Source of the DNA: Comamonadaceae bacterium
GTDB lineage: Bacteria > Pseudomonadota > Gammaproteobacteria > Burkholderiales > Burkholderiaceae_C
Assembly (NCBI GenBank): GCA_947443645.1
Contig: CANEXF010000021.1
Span: 1 to 43,159, forward strand
Length of the DNA stretch: 43,159 nt
Reading direction: 5' to 3'
Part shown: positions 39,756 through 43,159 of the stretch, piece after piece
Numbering within the stretch: position 1 is the stretch's first letter
How the letters are laid out: each line of letters starts with the position of its first letter
Translations under genes and position numbers: made by a program
Notes under the pieces: generated by a model
The model's database searches: none
Told to the model about the DNA's origin: nothing
Seen by the model: the letters and a program-made list of their open reading frames with translations, nothing else

Positions 39756-40277
39756 ATGAGAATCACACCTGTTACCCCTGGCACCAGGCCAGAGCTGGCC
39801 GAAATCGAAGCCGGCATTCAGGCCGAACGCGGCCGCGTGTCCTTGCTGTACCAGATCTTGTTGAACAGCCCGCCGCTGGCGCAAGGCTGGGAACAGCTGT
39901 TGACCGCCGTGCGCAACCGCAGCAGCCTGCCGGCCGACTTGCGCGAAATGATCATCTTGCGCGTTGCGGTGCTCAACCGCGCGCCCTATGAATTTGAAGC
40001 GCATGTGCCGCATGCGCTCAAGGCCGGCATGTCGCAGGAAAAAATCGATGCACTGAAGGATTTGACGGCCGCGCCTGCAGCCGCCCTGTTCAGCGCGCAG
40101 GAACGCCATGTGCTGGCGTTGACCGACACCATGACGCGCGACATCGACGTGCCGGATGCGGTGTTTGACGCAGTCAAGGCCGACTTCAGCGACCATCAGC
40201 TGACCGATCTGGTGGCCACCGTAGCCGCCTACAACATGGTGTCGCGCTTTCTCACGGCCTTCAAGATAGGTCACTGA
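39756..40277 (+). CDS. Carboxymuconolactone decarboxylase family protein
   Basis: A 173-aa all-alpha protein of the CMD/AhpD-like fold. The core is LPADLREMIILRVAVLNRAP followed by YEFEAHVPHALKAGMS, in which Glu and His match the general acid/base pattern of the family, but the CxxC pair of AhpD-type peroxidase partners is absent. A decarboxylase or lactone-handling role is therefore more likely than redox activity. It lies in the LigI-like operon, 30 nt after tctC and 1 nt before the next gene. Confidence 0.87.
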   Translation: MRITPVTPGTRPELAEIEAGIQAERGRVSLLYQILLNSPPLAQGWEQLLTAVRNRSSLPADLREMIILRVAVLNRAPYEFEAHVPHALKAGMSQEKIDALKDLTAAPAAALFSAQERHVLALTDTMTRDIDVPDAVFDAVKADFSDHQLTDLVATVAAYNMVSRFLTAFKIGH

Positions 40278-40278
40278 C

Positions 40279-40956
40279 ATGGACGTTCAGGCAACGCGCT
40301 GTGACACAGCAGGCCAGGCTGTTCCCACCGATGCCTTGCTGATCCAGGCCATGCTGCCCGAGACCAGCGAGGCCTCGTTGGCAGAGATGCTGCGCCAGCT
40401 GGGCAGCGCCGTGACCACAGAGTCCATAAGCCTGCATGCCGCCTTCTGTCCGGCGCAAAGTACTTTTTACGCCTACCTGCATTTTGCGGAACGCACCTTG
40501 CTGGGAAAAGCCAGCGCCGCAGCACTTGAAACAAGTCTTCGCAAGCAATGGCCGCAATGGCAGGACCTAAAGGTGTCCCGGCTGGAGCGCGTCTTTGACG
40601 CAGCGGGCGCCTCGGCCAAGCTGGCTGCCAGCTGTCATTACGTCGTGGAGATGGACCCGGAGAGAAGTCCGGACCAGGACTGGATGCCCGCGCTGTCAGA
40701 GTGGTACGACACGGAACACATGCCCGGTCTGGCCAAGGTTGCAGGCTGCGTGCGCGCCAGCCGCTATCTCAACCATGACCACGGACCGCTGTCTCTGGCC
40801 TGCTACGACCTGGTGACTGAAGAAACCACCAACACCGCGCCCTGGCTGGCCGTGCGAGGCACCGAATGGAGCAGCCGCATGCGGCCGCACTTTACCAACA
40901 CCCGGCGCACCGTGTTCGATCTGCTCACAGCAGGCAGCCTAGCGACAAGCACGTGA
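40279..40956 (+). CDS. Uncharacterised dimeric alpha/beta-barrel (EthD-like) protein
   Basis: A 225-aa protein in which the second half has DWMPALSEWYDTEHMPGLAK and VAGCVRASRYLNHDHGPLS, the WY..EH.P....PGC..A.RY pattern of EthD-like and related dimeric ferredoxin-fold proteins. The first half (ALLIQAMLPETSEASLAEML...) looks like a degenerate copy of the same fold. No signal peptide. Such proteins often help transform aromatic or lactone intermediates, but none of known function can be assigned. Its start is 1 nt after the stop of the CMD gene and its end meets the next gene (GTGA overlap possible), so it is firmly in the operon. Confidence 0.7.
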   Translation: MDVQATRCDTAGQAVPTDALLIQAMLPETSEASLAEMLRQLGSAVTTESISLHAAFCPAQSTFYAYLHFAERTLLGKASAAALETSLRKQWPQWQDLKVSRLERVFDAAGASAKLAASCHYVVEMDPERSPDQDWMPALSEWYDTEHMPGLAKVAGCVRASRYLNHDHGPLSLACYDLVTEETTNTAPWLAVRGTEWSSRMRPHFTNTRRTVFDLLTAGSLATST

Positions 40957-40958
40957 AG

Positions 40959-41957
40959 ATGAATGCACCGACGTGTGTTGAACGCCGTGACTGGCTTCGC
41001 CGTGCGGCGCTGGCCTCGGTCGGCATCGCCGGCATCGGCAGCAGCCTGGCACAAAGCGCCTGGCCGGCCAAGCCGATTCGCTTTGTCGTGCCGTTTGTGC
41101 CCGGCGGCACGTCCGACATCGTCGCGCGCACCGTGGCCGCTGAGCTGACCCGGCAGCTAGGTGTGCCGGTGATGATTGACAACAAGGCCGGCGGCGGTGG
41201 TGTGCCGGCGATGCAGGAAGTCGCGCGCTCCGCGCCAGACGGCTACACCGTGATTCTTGGCCATGTCGGCTCGCTGGCGGTCAATCCCTATATTTTCAGC
41301 AACACCGGCTACGACGTGAACCGGGACTTCATACCGGTGACCCTGCTGGCCAAGATTCCCAGCCTGTTTGTGATTCACCCCGATGTGCCGGCGCGCAACT
41401 TTCAGGAGTTCGTCGCCTACGTCAAAAAGAACCCCGGCAAACTGAACTACGCCTCAGCCGGTAACGCCAGCGCCGGCCACCTGGCGATGGAATACCTCAA
41501 GCTGGCCACAGGCATGTTCATGACGCACATCCCCTACCGCGGCACCGGTCCTGCACTGACCGACCTGCTGGCCGGCCGGACGCAGGCCTTTTCTGCCGGC
41601 ACGCCCGCGCTGCTGCCGCACATCCGCAGCGGTCGGCTGCGCGCCATTGCGGTCGGCACGCCCAACAGACTTCCGGCTTTGCCAGACGTGCCTACTGTGG
41701 CCGAAATGGGCTATAAAAACTTTGAGTCGGTTCAGTGGTACGGCATGCTCGCACCCGCAGGCACGCCCGCGGCTCTTGTGCAACGTCTGCAGGAAGAATG
41801 CGCCAAAGCGCTGCAATCACCCGCTACCAGCGAACGCTTTGCCGGTGACAGTGCCACCATAGGCGGACAGCCACCAGCTGAATTCGCAGCCTTCATTCGC
41901 CGCGAGCAGGCAATCTGGAAAGACATCGTGCAGAAGGCGCATATCCGGCCGGATTGA
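40959..41957 (+). CDS. Bug/TctC family substrate-binding protein (second in operon)
   Basis: A 332-aa periplasmic receptor with a twin-arginine-like leader (RRDWLRRAALASVGIAGIGS) and the family marks WPAKPIRFVVPFVPGGTSDI, VMIDNKAGGGGVPAMQEVAR, THIPYRGTGPALTDLLAGRT. It is distinct in sequence from the TctC at 38733. ATG 40959 is used; a GTG at 40953 that overlaps the previous stop (GTGA) is also possible. Last gene of the LigI-like operon. Confidence 0.9.
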   Translation: MNAPTCVERRDWLRRAALASVGIAGIGSSLAQSAWPAKPIRFVVPFVPGGTSDIVARTVAAELTRQLGVPVMIDNKAGGGGVPAMQEVARSAPDGYTVILGHVGSLAVNPYIFSNTGYDVNRDFIPVTLLAKIPSLFVIHPDVPARNFQEFVAYVKKNPGKLNYASAGNASAGHLAMEYLKLATGMFMTHIPYRGTGPALTDLLAGRTQAFSAGTPALLPHIRSGRLRAIAVGTPNRLPALPDVPTVAEMGYKNFESVQWYGMLAPAGTPAALVQRLQEECAKALQSPATSERFAGDSATIGGQPPAEFAAFIRREQAIWKDIVQKAHIRPD

Positions 41958-42015
41958 GACTGCGCTGCGTTTGATTCCGGGCCGGAGCGAACCCTGGCCA
42001 GGCAATCAAGCCAAG

Positions 42016-42840
42016 TCAAACCAGCCAGATACAAGCGGCCATCCGCCCGGTCGTCCCAAACCCGTTCCCGCTGGCCCCGGCATCGCGCCTGTGCGAAAAG
42101 TACTTGTCTGGATTCAACGCAGTGCACCACTGGTGACTGCCGTCGTTGCCGTAGACCTGCGCCACGCCCAGGGCCTGCAGGCGCTGACGCGCCAGCCCCG
42201 CAAGATCGGCCAGGTATTTGCCCGGTGCGGCCGGCACAAAAAAGCGGCTCGCCCCAGGCTGACCGGCTTCAAACGCCGCCTTCACTTCAGCCCCCACCTC
42301 AAAGGCAGACGGGCTTATGCACGGCCCCAGCCACGCTATTATTTTCGTAGCTTCTTGCGCCCGTCCTGATTGCACTGCAGCACCGAAAGATGATAGAAAA
42401 GAGGCAAAAACCGACTCCAGAACGCCCTGGCGTCCGTGATTGGCATCGCCAGCCAGGCCGCGCCAACCCGCATGCGCCGCAGCGACTACCGTGCCGTCGG
42501 TCGTGGTCAGCAGCACCGGCAGGCAATCGGCGACCATGATGGTGCAGGCGAGCAGGCGTTGGGTCGTCACGCAGGCATCGGCCTGGCTGCCATCGGGCGT
42601 TGCGGCGTCGAGTGTCAACACTTGCGCGCCGTGAACTTGTTTCAGGAACACCGCATGCGCGCCGCAAGCCTGAGCAAGCCGCGCACGGTTGGCCTGAACG
42701 TCAGTCAAAACGTCGCCCACGTGGTCGCCCAGGTTCAGGCTTTCAAACGGCGGCTTTGAAACACCACCGCTGCGCGTGGTGAAGACCGCCTTCACGTTTG
42801 CCGGCGCCGGCCAGTCGGGAATCAGCCAATCGGTATGCAT
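42016..42840 (-). CDS. pgeF: Peptidoglycan editing factor PgeF (YfiH, laccase-domain fold)
   Basis: A 274-aa protein of the YfiH/DUF152 family, formerly annotated as polyphenol oxidase. Conserved features: FTTRSGGVSKPPFESLNLGD near the N-terminus, FLKQVHGAQVL, VADCLPVLLTT, AAAHAGWRGLAGD and LGPCISPSAFEVG; the His and Cys residues in these blocks form the metal/active site. PgeF removes wrongly incorporated amino acids from UDP-MurNAc precursors in E. coli, and some homologues are purine nucleoside phosphorylases. Start at 42840 (MHTDWLIPDWPAP) is supported by the family N-terminus and by the CAGGGATAG-type region (minus strand CTATCCCTGCTAC) upstream; a 28-residue extension enters the repeat region. 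Confidence 0.9.
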   Translation of the reverse strand: MHTDWLIPDWPAPANVKAVFTTRSGGVSKPPFESLNLGDHVGDVLTDVQANRARLAQACGAHAVFLKQVHGAQVLTLDAATPDGSQADACVTTQRLLACTIMVADCLPVLLTTTDGTVVAAAHAGWRGLAGDANHGRQGVLESVFASFLSSFGAAVQSGRAQEATKIIAWLGPCISPSAFEVGAEVKAAFEAGQPGASRFFVPAAPGKYLADLAGLARQRLQALGVAQVYGNDGSHQWCTALNPDKYFSHRRDAGASGNGFGTTGRMAACIWLV

Positions 42841-42911
42841 GTAGCAGGGATAGTTGGAGCCCAGACCGCCAGCGGAGAGCCGACCCAAGCCAGGCCAGCC
42901 CCTTCGGGGGG

Positions 42912-43159
42912 CAGCGAACCACACGAAGTGGGGAGCGTGGGGGTCAGCGAACGCCGCGAAGGGCCGCCCCGAGCAAGTTCAACCCTCTCGGAGGGCAGCG
43001 AACCACACGCAGTGGGGAGCGTGGGGGTCAGCGAACGCCGCGAAGGGCCGCCCCGAGCAAGTTCAACCCTCTCGGAGGGCAGCGAACCACACGAAGTGAG
43101 GAGCGTGGGGGTCAGCGAACGCCGCGAAGGGCCGCCCCGAGCAAGTTCAGCCCCCTCGG
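42912..43159 (+). repeat. 84-bp tandem repeat array, about three copies, truncated by the window edge
   Basis: Units begin at 42912, 42996 and 43080, each opening CAGCGAACCACACG and containing GGAGCGTGGGGGTCAGCGAA and CGCCGCGAAGGGCCGCCCCG. Copies are almost identical; differences include GAAGTGGGG, GCAGTGGGG and GAAGTGAGG. The third copy runs off the right edge. Because 84 is a multiple of three, a reading frame stays open across units as 28-residue repeats (RAANHTKWGAWGSANAAK), but codon bias and lack of a domain argue against a real protein. Probably an expanding non-coding repeat, common near gene ends in this family. Confidence 0.9.

Noticed and set aside
42854..43099. 81-codon frame across the tandem repeat
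   Set aside because: Produced by the 84-bp period and strong composition bias; no Shine-Dalgarno and no known domain.
42912..43159. CRISPR array
   Set aside because: Units are contiguous with no variable spacers, and no cas genes are present.

Overview
The window looks like chromosomal DNA of a beta-proteobacterium, most likely order Burkholderiales and family Comamonadaceae (Polaromonas/Rhodoferax-like). This rests on the zapB-like/zapA/6S RNA order, a class I polyhydroxyalkanoate operon, four Bug/TctC-type binding proteins, moderate-to-high GC, and short dispersed AGCTACT/GCTAGC intergenic repeats. The genus is inferred from gene content and is not proven by a marker gene.

Layout. Positions 1-11.9 kb are mostly housekeeping: a cobalamin riboswitch on the minus strand reading off the left edge, zapB-like and zapA, 6S RNA, a TauE/SafE permease, a lysine/alanine-rich histone-like protein fused to a SWIB domain, a ThDP enzyme of the acetolactate synthase type, an MipA/OmpV outer-membrane protein, a divergent MFS transporter/AraC pair, and a copper module (copA divergent from copZ-cueR, each with its own CueR-type operator).

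Positions 12.0-27.7 kb form an aromatic-compound catabolic island on the minus strand in two blocks. Block 1, read from 19.2 down to 12.0 kb, holds an HpaH-like hydratase, an HpaI-like aldolase, an intradiol ring-cleavage dioxygenase, a VanA-like Rieske oxygenase, a TctC protein, a LigW-like (5-carboxyvanillate decarboxylase) amidohydrolase and an ABC binding protein. Block 2, read from 26.8 down to 20.3 kb, holds a second ABC binding protein, livH, livM, livG, livF, a second VanA-like Rieske oxygenase and a PcaD-like hydrolase. Each block has a divergent GntR/FCD regulator; the second has a clear GTATAC palindrome on the transporter promoter. The set suggests uptake, demethylation or hydroxylation, decarboxylation, ring cleavage, and conversion to pyruvate plus an aldehyde for a lignin-type methoxy- or carboxy-aromatic. 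The combination is unusual because an intradiol enzyme sits beside meta-pathway hydratase and aldolase genes.

Positions 27.7-31.6 kb look like a rearranged segment: a phaB remnant with a 249-bp in-frame deletion, a TctC protein, a DapA-family lyase and its TetR regulator (matching operators at both promoters), a decayed tRNA-Gly(GCC) relic, and a phasin-like tail. The intact phaC-phaA-phaB operon follows (35.5 to 31.6 kb).

Positions 35.6-42 kb hold a small membrane protein, a LysR regulator, and a divergent plus-strand operon: a LigI-like lactonase, an SDR, TctC, a carboxymuconolactone decarboxylase-family protein, a dimeric alpha/beta-barrel protein and another TctC. The window ends with pgeF (yfiH) and an 84-bp tandem repeat that runs off the right edge.
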